A DNA stretch of 64,000 nt, taken from the NCBI RefSeq assembly GCF_000020125.1, contig NC_010676.1:620001-684000 (forward strand), read 5' to 3'. A model generated the notes under the pieces. The model saw only the letters and a program-made list of their open reading frames with translations, did not search any database and had not been told where the DNA came from. Position 1 is the stretch's first letter. Each line of letters opens with the position of its first letter. Below are positions 17,969 to 25,918 of this stretch, in pieces. The translations under genes were made by a program, and so were the position numbers. The DNA is from Paraburkholderia phytofirmans PsJN. GTDB lineage: Bacteria > Pseudomonadota > Gammaproteobacteria > Burkholderiales > Burkholderiaceae.

Positions 17969-19736
17969 CGTGGGAGTCGCGACGCCTGTGAGCGTGACGA
18001 TCAATGGCCACCGTATCGATGTCGATGCCGGCACGACCGTGGCCGCGGCGCTCGTGTTAGCGGGCGTTCGCAGCACGCGAATGTCGGTAAGCGGTCAACC
18101 TCGCGCCGCGCTATGCGGCATGGGCGTGTGTCAGGAATGCCGCGTGACGATCGACGGCCGGGCGCATGCGCTGGCGTGTCAGACTTTGTGCCGGGAAGGG
18201 CAGGTCGTTCGTACTCAGGACACGGCGGGTGCGCAATTAGGTTGCACTTGGATATTGTGGTCGCGGAAGCCTGTCTGGACCAGTCGAATGAAGCGGTGGA
18301 CCCTCGATGACAGTGCGCTCAGATCATGTCGCCCTCGGCGCCGGCTTGGCGAACTTGGGACCAACGGACGCTCGCCCGATGAAACGACGCCCGGATATCG
18401 TTGCCATGGGCGCCGGCCTGGCCAAGTCGAACCAAGGAGCGGGCATTCGATGAAACAGCACTTCGACATCGTCATCGTCGGCGCTGGTCCCGCTGGTTTG
18501 AACGCCGCCTCCGCCGCCGCGCGCGCGGGCGCGACGGTTGCGCTCGTCGACGACAATCCGCGCGCGGGCGGCCAGATCTGGCGTCAGGGTCCGGGCCACG
18601 CGCCGCAGGCGCAACTGCGCAGTTTTCTGACGGCGATCGGTGAGCAAAACGCGATCACACACTGGCCGTCGACACGCGTCGTCGCGCCGTTGAGTCGTCG
18701 CGGCCTGCTGCTCGAATCGACGGAATTCGGCGGCGCGTGCGTCACCTACGAGCGCCTGATTCTCGCGACCGGCGCACGTGAGCGGCTCCTGCCATTCGCC
18801 GGCTGGACCTTGCCCGGCGTGACCGGCGCGGGCGCGTTGCAGGCGCTCATCAAGGGCGGCATGCCGGTGCGTGGCGAGCGGATCGTGATTGCCGGCAGCG
18901 GTCCTTTGTTGATTGCGGCGCTCGCTACGGCGCGCGCGGCCGGCGCACGCGTGGCGGCGGTGGTGGAGCAGGCTTCGGCGTTCTACGTCGCGCGTTTCGG
19001 CGTTTCCCTGCTGGCGGCGCCTGCCAAGTTGCGGCAAGCAGTCGGCATGACGCGTGGTTTCGCGGGCTTGCGCTACTGGACTGGCAGCGTCGTCGAAGAG
19101 GCGCAGGGCGAGGGCCGCGTCGAGCGCGTTACCGTCAGGTGTGGCCGCGAGGGCAGGCGAGTGACGTTGGATTGCGATCGCGTGGCTTGCGGCTATGGAC
19201 TCGTGCCGAACATCACGCTGGCCCAGGCGCTCGGCTGCGCGATCGGCGAAGCGGGCGAGATTGTCGTCGACGGCAAGCAGCGTACGTCGGTCGAAAGCGT
19301 GTTTGCGGCGGGCGAATGCACCGGTGTCGGCGGCGCGGAGCTGGCCGGTGTGGAAGGCGAGATCGCGGGTCTTGCTGCAAGCGGCGCTGGCGCGGACCAT
19401 GCCGCCCTCGACGCGCACCGTGCGCGCTGGCGCCGGTTCGCGCGCCGCGTCGATACGGCGTTTGCATTGCAGGATGCGGCGCGTACACCTCCCGCGGATA
19501 GCACGCTGCTGTGCCGCTGCGAGGACGTGAGCATCGGCGATGTACGTGCTTTCAACGACTGGCGCGAGGCCAAGCTGCATACGCGTTGCGGCATGGGCGC
19601 CTGCCAGGGAAGAATCTGCGGCACGGCGGCCAGCGTGTACTTTGGGTGGCAGGCCGCCGCGCCGCGTCCGCCGTTCAGTCCGGCGCAAATCGGTACGTTG
19701 ATGGCGTTGGTTGCGGAGCCGCCGCCGGTTGAATGA
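17961..19736 (+). CDS. fused [2Fe-2S] ferredoxin-like and NAD(P)/FAD oxidoreductase subunit of D-hydroxyproline dehydrogenase
   Basis: One open frame of 591 aa holds two parts normally encoded separately. Residues ~8-90 are a small Fer2 domain with cluster cysteines in ALCGMGVCQECRVTIDGR and a fourth at ALACQT. From residue 164 (ATG at 18450) there is a pyridine-nucleotide-disulfide-type FAD protein (DIVIVGAGPAGLNAASAAARAG) ending in a BFD-like Cys domain (LLCRCEDVS ... RCGMGACQGRICG). The ~70 residues between are basic and unlike either family. The second part has its own AAGGAG at ~18434, so it may also be translated from 18450. The linker DNA is a tandem repeat of the downstream gene start. 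Confidence 0.75.
   Translation: MNSVGVATPVSVTINGHRIDVDAGTTVAAALVLAGVRSTRMSVSGQPRAALCGMGVCQECRVTIDGRAHALACQTLCREGQVVRTQDTAGAQLGCTWILWSRKPVWTSRMKRWTLDDSALRSCRPRRRLGELGTNGRSPDETTPGYRCHGRRPGQVEPRSGHSMKQHFDIVIVGAGPAGLNAASAAARAGATVALVDDNPRAGGQIWRQGPGHAPQAQLRSFLTAIGEQNAITHWPSTRVVAPLSRRGLLLESTEFGGACVTYERLILATGARERLLPFAGWTLPGVTGAGALQALIKGGMPVRGERIVIAGSGPLLIAALATARAAGARVAAVVEQASAFYVARFGVSLLAAPAKLRQAVGMTRGFAGLRYWTGSVVEEAQGEGRVERVTVRCGREGRRVTLDCDRVACGYGLVPNITLAQALGCAIGEAGEIVVDGKQRTSVESVFAAGECTGVGGAELAGVEGEIAGLAASGAGADHAALDAHRARWRRFARRVDTAFALQDAARTPPADSTLLCRCEDVSIGDVRAFNDWREAKLHTRCGMGACQGRICGTAASVYFGWQAAAPRPPFSPAQIGTLMALVAEPPPVE
18236..18520 (+). repeat. four diverged tandem copies (~71 bp) of the start region of the FAD oxidoreductase
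   Basis: Copies begin near 18236, 18307, 18379 and 18450. The equivalent Asp codon falls at 18251, 18322, 18394 and 18465, spacings of 71, 72 and 71. Translated in their own frames they read DIVVAEACLDQSNEAVD, DHVALGAGLANLGPTDA, DIVAMGAGLAKSNQGAG and DIVIVGAGPAGLNAASA; the last is the genuine Rossmann start. Copies 1 and 3 agree at about two thirds of bases. Copies 2-4 each begin with ATG. Confidence 0.75.
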
Positions 19737-19952
19737 GCCGCGCGCGGTGCGTCCATGCATCCACGCTTCGGGCGGATATTGTCGGTGGCGGCGCGGCCCT
19801 ATAATCGACCGCACGTGTCGGGCGCATGGGGCCGAGCGCCGGGCTCTTTGCACCTGGCGTCGGTCGGCGACGGAGCAGTCGGCAACCGGCAACCGAGCAG
19901 TAGAGCAACCAGGCAATCGGCAAGTGCGCAACCGGCGGCCACCAGCCTTCAG

Positions 19953-20047
19953 CAACCCGCAACCCGCAACCCGAAGCCCGAAGCCCGAAGCCCGAAGCCC
20001 GAAGCCCGAAGCCCGAAGCCCGAAGCCCGAAGCCCGAAGCCCGAAGC
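19953..20047. repeat. 7-bp tandem repeat array in the leader of the PAS-AraC gene
   Basis: Three units of CAACCCG run into eleven exact units of CCGAAGC (19971-20047). The array sits in the 394-bp gap (19737-20130) between the dehydrogenase operon and the regulator. Exact identity of the units suggests recent slippage and copy-number variation between strains. A forward frame running through it encodes a repeated Pro/Ser/Lys heptapeptide but has no other gene character. Confidence 0.9.
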
Positions 20048-20130
20048 CCTAGACCACACAACCAAACACTCCCCCAAGCCGCCCCCACTAACGCCCCCGA
20101 CCAACGTCCCCGACCAACGGAACCCGCACG

Positions 20131-20898
20131 ATGAACACGCTGGCTCATCCGCTCGAACCAGACGACGCAACGCTATCCGGCATGCTGTCGCACTTCAGGC
20201 TGCTCGAGCCTGTCTTCGACGCGATGCCGGACGTCGTGTTCTTCGTCAAGGACGCCGAGGCGCGCTACGCGCTGGTCAACCGCACGCTCGCGTCGCGCTG
20301 CGGCTTCAAGGAAAAATCCGCGCTGCTCGGCCGCACCGCCGAGGACGTGTTCCCGCGCCGCTTCGGACGCATCTACACGGCGCAGGACAAGGCGATCATC
20401 AGCGTCGGCAACCAGATGATCGACCAGCTGGAACTGCATCTGTATCCCGGCCGTCAGCCGGGCTGGTGTCTGACCTGCAAGCAGCCGCTGCGCGATCCTG
20501 CCGGCAAAGTGGTGGGTCTCGCCGGTATTTCCCGCGATCTGAAAGCGGACGAAAGCAGCCATCCCGCCTACAGCCGCCTCGCCGCGGTCGTGCAGTCCAT
20601 TCAGGAAAATTACGTTCAGCCTTTGAATCTGAAGCAACTCGCGGCCATGGCGAATATGTCGGTCGCGCAACTGGAGCGCTACTTCCACAAGGTTTTTCAT
20701 CTGACGCCGCGCCAGGTGTTGCTGAAAACCCGTCTGGACGCCGCCACGGCGCTGCTGGTGTCGCACGACAAGGTCACCGACGTCGCCGCGCTGTGCGGCT
20801 ACACCGACCACAGCGCGTTCACACGCCAATTCAAGGCGACCGTCGGCATTACTCCGACCGAGTACCGCATGCTGCTGCACGGCACTTCGCGGAGTTGA
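20131..20898 (+). CDS. PAS-domain AraC-family regulator, probable hydroxyproline-cluster activator
   Basis: A 255-aa protein: a PAS domain at ~20-140 (LEPVFDAMPDVVFFVKDAEARYALVNRTLASRCGFKEKSALLGRTAEDVFP) followed by two helix-turn-helices of the AraC type (LKQLAAMANMSVAQLERYFHKVFHLTPRQVLLKTRL and VTDVAALCGYTDHSAFTRQFKATVGITPTEYR). It lies directly downstream of the hydroxyproline dehydrogenase genes on the same strand, so it likely senses a pathway intermediate through the PAS domain and activates the cluster. That role is inference. Its leader contains the 7-bp repeat array. Confidence 0.87.
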   Translation: MNTLAHPLEPDDATLSGMLSHFRLLEPVFDAMPDVVFFVKDAEARYALVNRTLASRCGFKEKSALLGRTAEDVFPRRFGRIYTAQDKAIISVGNQMIDQLELHLYPGRQPGWCLTCKQPLRDPAGKVVGLAGISRDLKADESSHPAYSRLAAVVQSIQENYVQPLNLKQLAAMANMSVAQLERYFHKVFHLTPRQVLLKTRLDAATALLVSHDKVTDVAALCGYTDHSAFTRQFKATVGITPTEYRMLLHGTSRS

Positions 20899-20908
20899 AC
20901 CGCAGCAC

Positions 20909-21238
20909 ATGGCTCGTCGCAAGCACCATTACTACGTCTACGTCATCGCGCTCGACGACAAGGTCTGGAACGAGGCGCGTTTTCGCCGCGCGAATCCGGA
21001 CTACCGGTTCGACAAACCTTGTGTGTACGTGGGAATGACGGGACTGGACCCGGATCTGCGCTTCGACCGGCATAAGGCCGGCATTCAGGCCAATCGCTAT
21101 GTACGCGATTACGGCTTGCGCCTTGTGCCCGAACTGTACGAGGTGTTCAATCCCATGCCTTACCGCGGCGCACAGGATATGGAAGTGGAATTGGCGATTG
21201 GACTGCGTGAAGCGGGGTACGGTGTGTGGCAGGCGTGA
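20909..21238 (+). CDS. GIY-YIG-like nuclease-fold small protein
   Basis: A 109-aa protein whose start lies 10 bp after the AraC stop. The two halves of a GIY-YIG motif are visible as HYYVYVIALDD and KPCVYVGMTGLDPDLRFDRHKAG, the second with the conserved R-x-x-x-H-x-x-G. The catalytic Glu expected later may be within GAQDMEVELAIGLREAGYGV. Stand-alone members of this size have no established role. Whether it shares the regulator's transcript is likely but unproven. Confidence 0.7.
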   Translation: MARRKHHYYVYVIALDDKVWNEARFRRANPDYRFDKPCVYVGMTGLDPDLRFDRHKAGIQANRYVRDYGLRLVPELYEVFNPMPYRGAQDMEVELAIGLREAGYGVWQA

Positions 21239-21359
21239 TGCTCGTGAGCCGGTCGCGGCGCTTGTCAGCGTGAGTCGGGCCCATGCTCTGCCAGGTTGAG
21301 CGGTCTGAGCCTTACGCGCGCGTGCTTCACTCGCTTTCGCGCTCGAACCAAGGCGTGCA

Positions 21360-21620
21360 TTACTTTATGCCGAGGCCGCGCAGTACGGCGTTGCCCTCGG
21401 GCGTCAGACGGATACGCGAACCGCCTGCGTCGCTGGACACGGTTTCAACCAATCCGGCTTCGTGAAGCTGCGGAATCTCGGGTTTGGCAAATGCGTCGAT
21501 CGGCGCGTGCAGCAACAGCAGCAGCGTCGCCAACTCGTGGTGGCTCAGCAGGCGGCGCAAAATGGTAGGCCGCTTGGCCGGCGCCGGGGTGTCGTTCGTG
21601 TTGTGATCGGGCTGGTTCAT
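21360..21620 (-). CDS. small winged-helix-like protein of unknown function
   Basis: 86 aa from the ATG at 21620 (MNQPDHN). A hydrophilic N-terminus precedes ILRRLLSHHELATLLLLLHAPIDAFAKPEIPQLHEAGLVETVSSDAGGSRIRLTPEGNAVLRGLG. The ending (LxEAGLVE...RIRLTPEGxAVLRGLG) has the look of a MarR-like wing and recognition region, so a DNA-binding role is possible. A longer frame to 21725 exists but lacks such features. No family was recognised with certainty. Confidence 0.65.
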   Translation of the reverse strand: MNQPDHNTNDTPAPAKRPTILRRLLSHHELATLLLLLHAPIDAFAKPEIPQLHEAGLVETVSSDAGGSRIRLTPEGNAVLRGLGIK

Positions 21621-21777
21621 GGTTCGCACCTTGTGCGGTTTCGTGTCGGATGGATGATGCGGACGAAGTCTTAAACGATTCTTAAGACTCCATTGTCCTG
21701 TAACACCATGACATGAAGATTGCATCGAACCATGTTACCGATTGTCACACTTACGCTTTCTATCCTCCCGCAAACCT

Positions 21778-22110
21778 TTACGGGGCGCAGGTTTTGCCCG
21801 CGGACTCGATCCACAGATTGCTCACGTGGCGCTTGCCCGCGTAGAAACGGTAAGTCGTCGCGCCGTTGTCGCTGCGCACCTTGACGATATTCGAATCGCC
21901 GAAGTCGAGCATCTGGCCTTGCGGGATCGCCGTGGATTTGAACGCGGCGTCGTGGCTGGTGGCCAATTGCGTGAGGCACGAGACCACGTCGTTGACGGAG
22001 CGTTGCGTGGTGGTGTCCGTAACGGGCTCGCCGGCATCCGGATTCTTCTGGAAGTACGCGCAAGCGCTGAGGAGCAGGGGAATTGACAGGACTACGGCAA
22101 ACTTCTTCAT
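21778..22110 (-). CDS. small lipoprotein of unknown function
   Basis: A 110-aa exported protein. MKKFAVVLSIPLLLSACAYF is a type II signal peptide with lipobox LSAC, so the mature protein begins at Cys17 and is membrane-anchored. The body (VNDVVSCLTQLATSHDAAFKSTAIPQGQMLDFGDSNIVKVRSDNGATTYRFYAGKRHVSNLWIESAGKTCAP) contains two more Cys that could form a disulfide. AGGAG precedes the ATG at 22110; the longer frame is rejected for that reason. Monocistronic. Confidence 0.8.
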   Translation of the reverse strand: MKKFAVVLSIPLLLSACAYFQKNPDAGEPVTDTTTQRSVNDVVSCLTQLATSHDAAFKSTAIPQGQMLDFGDSNIVKVRSDNGATTYRFYAGKRHVSNLWIESAGKTCAP

Positions 22111-22300
22111 ATCTCTCCTGACGTTACATTCGGCCGACAAAGGCACACACGGCGCCGCTTCTGACACAACCGCGTAGCATCGGCCGTGAAATCAGGCGCC
22201 ATTATATCGGTGCGGCGCGGCTACCCCTGCCGATGCCGCACATGCCGTGCCCGCCTGGCCGGAGTCGCCGACTAAAGTTGCTCGCCAAACCGCCAAAGCC

Positions 22301-24184
22301 CTACTTGCGCCGCTGCGCCTGCGCGGCGAGCCGCACGGCAGCATTAGCCGCGCCATAACCGTCATAACCGCCGCGCCGCTCGACGATCTCCATAAAAAAG
22401 CGCTGGTCGAGCTGCTCCGTGTAAGCATGGAAAAACTCGCCGCCGCGCTCGTCGCGGTCGTACAGGATGTTATTGGCGCGCAGCGCCTCCAGCGTCCCGT
22501 CCGGCAACGCGTAGCGGGCGGCCAGATCCTCGTAGTAATTGCGCGGGATGCGCAGGACCGGCAAGCCGTCGGCGACGAACTCGGGAATCGCGCTAAAAAT
22601 GTCACTGGTGCTGAAGGCGACGTGGTTCAGGCCCGAGCCATGATACGTATGCAACGCCTCGGCCACCGCCGTGTGATGGTCCACGGAGGCATTCAGCACG
22701 ATCCGCACCGAACCGTCGTGACTGCGCAGCGCGCGGCTGCGCACGAGGCCGTACGGATCGGGCACCAGCACGCCAGGCTCGGCCTGGAAGCCTAAAGCCG
22801 TGCGCAGAAACAGCACCCAAGTATCCAGCGAATTCGCCGGCACCGACAGGCACACATGGTCGATGCGGCTGAGCGGCCCCACTTCGCTCGGGCCGTTGAT
22901 GTCGGTGAGGACGAAATCGGCCTCGAACAAGGTGGGCTGATCCGGCGTTTCGTCGACGAAATAGTTCAGGCTGCTGTCCGGTGCCTGCACGGCGGGCAGC
23001 ACGCGCTCGTTCGGGCCGATCTGCCCGGAAAACGGCGCGTAGCCGAAGCCGGCGGCGCGTTCGAACGCCTGATTGGCATCGTCCACGCGAAACGCCGACG
23101 CGCACAGCGACAAGCCATGCTGCTGGAAGAACGCGTTAGCGAACGAATCCGGCTCGGCGTTCAGCACGATCGAGGCCGCGCCGTGCTGATACAGCGTGAC
23201 TTCCTTCGAGCGATGCCGGCCCGCCTCGCGAAAGCGCAGTTTGCCGAGCCAGTCGACGAGTTGCGCCCGCGTGCTGTGGTCGACCGCGAACTCCAGAAAC
23301 TGGTAGCCGACGTGCGCGGGCGCCGCAGGCGAGCGATACAGGTCGCCGACCGGCTGCTGCGTGCTTTCGAGCAGCGCGCGGGTCTGCTCCTCGAGAAACA
23401 GGAGCGAGCGATGACCATCGGCGGCCGTGATGGTGGTCGGCGCGGCGCGAAAACCGTCGTTGAAAATTTCCAGCGAAAGCGGCCCGCTGTAGCCGGTTTT
23501 CACGACCTGCGCCGTGAAATTGGCCAGATCGAAATCGCCCTGGCCGGGGAAGCAGCGGTAATGGCGGCTCCATTCGAGCACGTCCATGGCGAGCTTCGGC
23601 GCGTCGGCGATCTGCACGAAGGCGATGCGGCCGCCCGGAATGTCGGCGATCGCGTCCGGCGTGTCGTTCAGCGACAGCGTGTGGAAGCTGTCGAGCACGA
23701 GCCCGAGATTCGGGTGATTCACCGTATTCACGAGCTTCCACGCGTGCCGGTAGGTCTTGACGTGCTTGCCCCACGCGAGCGCTTCATAGCCCGCGATCAC
23801 GCCGGCCGCCTCCGCCGCGCGCGCCAGCGCGCCGAGCTGGTCGGTCATCAATGCGTCGTCGCCGATGGTGTCGGGCGAAACGTTGCTGCACACCAGAATG
23901 CGGTCCGTGCCCAGTTCATGCATGACGTCGAACTTGCGCTTCGCGCGGTCGAGATTGCGCTCGAGACGCTCCGGGCTGACACCGTCGAAATCGCGGAAAG
24001 GCTGAAACAGCATGATTTTCAGCCCGAGATCTTCAGCGATGCGCCGCACGTCGGCGGGCGAGCCGTCGAAATACAGCAAATCGTTTTCGAAAATCTCGAC
24101 GCCTTCGAAGCCCGCCGCCTGGATCGCGGTCAGCTTCTCGACGAGGGTTCCGCTGATCGACACGGTGGCAATCGAACGTTGCAT
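22301..24184 (-). CDS. quiC: 3-dehydroshikimate dehydratase QuiC (sugar-isomerase plus HPPD-like fusion)
   Basis: A 627-aa two-domain enzyme that dehydrates 3-dehydroshikimate to protocatechuate, feeding the beta-ketoadipate pathway. The N-terminal ~280 residues are an AP-endonuclease-2/xylose-isomerase-like TIM barrel (GVEIFENDLLYFDG, LVLDSFHTLSL, LSLEIFNDGFR; metal-ligand Glu and His residues present). Residues ~290-620 carry two VOC/4-hydroxyphenylpyruvate-dioxygenase-like modules (GRHRSKEVTLYQHGAA, RIDHVCLSVPANSLDTW, GLNHVAFSTSDIF, FFMEIVERRGGYDGYGAANA). This matches the Pseudomonas QuiC1 architecture and length. It is divergent from aroQ. Confidence 0.9.
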   Translation of the reverse strand: MQRSIATVSISGTLVEKLTAIQAAGFEGVEIFENDLLYFDGSPADVRRIAEDLGLKIMLFQPFRDFDGVSPERLERNLDRAKRKFDVMHELGTDRILVCSNVSPDTIGDDALMTDQLGALARAAEAAGVIAGYEALAWGKHVKTYRHAWKLVNTVNHPNLGLVLDSFHTLSLNDTPDAIADIPGGRIAFVQIADAPKLAMDVLEWSRHYRCFPGQGDFDLANFTAQVVKTGYSGPLSLEIFNDGFRAAPTTITAADGHRSLLFLEEQTRALLESTQQPVGDLYRSPAAPAHVGYQFLEFAVDHSTRAQLVDWLGKLRFREAGRHRSKEVTLYQHGAASIVLNAEPDSFANAFFQQHGLSLCASAFRVDDANQAFERAAGFGYAPFSGQIGPNERVLPAVQAPDSSLNYFVDETPDQPTLFEADFVLTDINGPSEVGPLSRIDHVCLSVPANSLDTWVLFLRTALGFQAEPGVLVPDPYGLVRSRALRSHDGSVRIVLNASVDHHTAVAEALHTYHGSGLNHVAFSTSDIFSAIPEFVADGLPVLRIPRNYYEDLAARYALPDGTLEALRANNILYDRDERGGEFFHAYTEQLDQRFFMEIVERRGGYDGYGAANAAVRLAAQAQRRK

Positions 24185-24357
24185 GAACGGCTCCTGCAAA
24201 AACACTCAAACGGCTGTTGAATAAGGTGCGCAACGGCCGGCGCGCGACGCTCGCCAGTCCGGTGACGGGCATGCTGCAGTGCGGAAAATGGACGAGTTCG
24301 TTACACACGTCAGCAAGACGCAAGCCGCACTCTCCCACACTAACCGAAATTCTCGCC

Positions 24358-24371
24358 AGTTTATACAAACT
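24358..24371. promoter_or_regulatory. palindrome between quiC and aroQ, candidate TetR operator
   Basis: AGTTT-ATAC-AAACT is a perfect inverted repeat in the 318-bp divergent region (24185-24502), which is notably AT-richer than its surroundings. It is followed at once by AACTAACTAG and a second TACAAA. Its position between the two divergent transcripts and the presence of a TetR gene at the cluster end suggest a shared operator. Assignment is inference. Confidence 0.4.
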
Positions 24372-24502
24372 AACTAGATGGTACAAATTCGTAGAAACCC
24401 CGAATGACGGCGACGTCCAATGCGCGCACACTTCGCTCACGTTGCGATACCACGGCGATTGCCGTGGCTGGCTTCTTGCCCTATCTAGCTGGAGTGGTTG
24501 TC

Positions 24503-24958
24503 ATGAGTTTTGCGTCAGTACTGGTCCTCAACGGACCGAATCTCAATCTGCTCGGCACGCGCGAGCCCGCCATCTACGGCTCGGAAACGCTCGACGACGT
24601 CGCGAAGCTTTGCCGCGATGCGGCGGAGCGCCTGGATCTGTCGATCAACTTCTGTCAGTCGAACGCCGAGCATCAACTGATCGACTGGCTGCACGCGGCG
24701 CGCACCAAGGTCGACGGCATCGTGATCAATCCGGCGGCTTACACGCATACGTCGGTGGCCATCGCCGATGCGCTTACCGCGATCGAAAAGCCGGTCGTCG
24801 AGGTGCATATTTCAAACGTGCATCGTCGCGAGGCGTTCCGTCATCACTCGTACGTGTCGGCGGTGGCGGACGCGATCATCATCGGTTGCGGCACGCAAGG
24901 CTATGTACTGGCTTTGGAGCGGATGGCGACCATTCTTAAGAATAGGGCGGCGAAATGA
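24503..24958 (+). CDS. aroQ: type II 3-dehydroquinate dehydratase AroQ
   Basis: A 151-aa dodecameric-type dehydratase converting 3-dehydroquinate to 3-dehydroshikimate. The family signature [20 protein letters not shown] opens the protein, with catalytic Tyr in the IYG segment; [33 protein letters not shown] and [21 protein letters not shown] (catalytic His) follow. The ATG at 24503 (MSFASV) is preferred to an upstream extension at 24404 because the family begins here. Within this cluster it is the catabolic copy, and its stop overlaps the next start (ATGA). Confidence 0.94.
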   Translation: MSFASVLVLNGPNLNLLGTREPAIYGSETLDDVAKLCRDAAERLDLSINFCQSNAEHQLIDWLHAARTKVDGIVINPAAYTHTSVAIADALTAIEKPVVEVHISNVHRREAFRHHSYVSAVADAIIIGCGTQGYVLALERMATILKNRAAK

Positions 24959-25869
24959 ACGTACAAGCGAACACACAACCGAACGCACAAACGAACGCAC
25001 AAACGAACTCACAGGCAACGCCGCATTCCTATCTGGTCGGCCTGATCGGCGCGGGTATCGGCGGATCGCTGACGCCGGCCATGCACGAGGAAGAGGGCAG
25101 CAAGCTCGGTTTGCACTATGTGTACCGCCGTATCGACCTGGAAGCGCTGAAACTCGACGTCGCCGCGCTGCCCGATCTGTTGATGGCCGCCGAACGCATG
25201 GGCTTCAACGGTCTGAACATCACGTACCCGTGCAAGCAGGCCGTGATTCCGCTGCTCGACGAGCTTTCCGACGACGCGCGCGCACTCGGCGCCGTCAACA
25301 CGGTGCTGTTCAAAGATGGCAGACGCATCGGCCACAACACCGACTGGTCCGGTTTCGCGCGTGCGTTCCAGCGCGGCTTGCCGGACGTGTCGCTGGAACG
25401 TGTCGTGCAACTCGGCGCGGGCGGGGCCGGCGCAGCAGTCGCGCACGCCGCTCTGAACATGGGCGCGAAATCGCTGACGCTTTTCGACGTGGACGCCACG
25501 CGCGCCGCGTCGCTCGCCGACGAATTGCAGAAGCGTTTTCCCGCCGCCGCCGTCGGCGCCGGCAGTTCGCTCGCCGAATCGCTCGCAGCCGCCAATGGCC
25601 TGATTCACGCTACGCCCACCGGCATGGCGAAATTGCCCGGCTTGCCGTTGCCGGTCGAATTGCTGCACCGCGATCTGTGGGTCGCGGACATCGTCTATTT
25701 TCCGATTCGCACCGCGTTGCTGCAGGCGGCCGAAGCGCTCGGCTGCCGCACGCTGAGCGGTGGCGGCATGGCGGTGTATCAGGCGGTCGACGCCATGCGC
25801 ATTTTCACCGGTCTCGAACCGGACGCCGAGCGCGTCTACACCCACTTTCAGTCGTTGTTGCAACGCTAA
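24955..25869 (+). CDS. quinate/shikimate dehydrogenase, probably NAD+-dependent
   Basis: A 304-aa AroE-superfamily enzyme. It has [11 protein letters not shown], as in catabolic quinate/shikimate dehydrogenases, then NITYPCK with catalytic K94, NTDWSGF with D130, and the dinucleotide loop GAGGAGAAV at ~154. The loop is followed by LFDVDATRA, where an Asp replaces the Asn-Arg-Thr of NADP enzymes; this favours NAD+ and catabolic use. The first ~22 residues are an N-terminal extension of four xNxQ repeats absent from the family. It overlaps aroQ by 4 bases. Confidence 0.87.
   Translation: MNVQANTQPNAQTNAQTNSQATPHSYLVGLIGAGIGGSLTPAMHEEEGSKLGLHYVYRRIDLEALKLDVAALPDLLMAAERMGFNGLNITYPCKQAVIPLLDELSDDARALGAVNTVLFKDGRRIGHNTDWSGFARAFQRGLPDVSLERVVQLGAGGAGAAVAHAALNMGAKSLTLFDVDATRAASLADELQKRFPAAAVGAGSSLAESLAAANGLIHATPTGMAKLPGLPLPVELLHRDLWVADIVYFPIRTALLQAAEALGCRTLSGGGMAVYQAVDAMRIFTGLEPDAERVYTHFQSLLQR
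24967..25014 (+). repeat. four tandem 12-bp units inside the shikimate dehydrogenase N-terminus
   Basis: Units of the type xCGAACxCACAx (24967, 24979, 24991, 25003) encode [12 protein letters not shown] and TNSQ. The repeat is in frame, so copy changes only lengthen the flexible tail. An internal start after the repeat is not obvious. Confidence 0.8.
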
Positions 25870-25918
25870 CCGGCAGCGTGCCGACCGGTAACGAGAAGAT
25901 CGAGGAGACAAGAAACCC

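Noticed and set aside
18324..19955. 543-codon frame antisense to the FAD oxidoreductase
   Set aside because: Arg-rich, no domain; the forward strand has clear FAD and iron-sulfur motifs.
19953..20047. Possible CRISPR array
   Set aside because: Units are 7 bp and contiguous with no spacers; a simple tandem repeat. No cas genes in the window.
19755..21038. 427-codon forward frame running through the heptamer array and the PAS-AraC gene
   Set aside because: Its first part only translates the 7-bp repeat and the rest is out of frame with the PAS-AraC protein, which has recognisable domains.
22856..24220. 454-codon frame antisense to quiC
   Set aside because: Composition typical of antisense GC-rich DNA; no family motif. 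The quiC reading is unambiguous.
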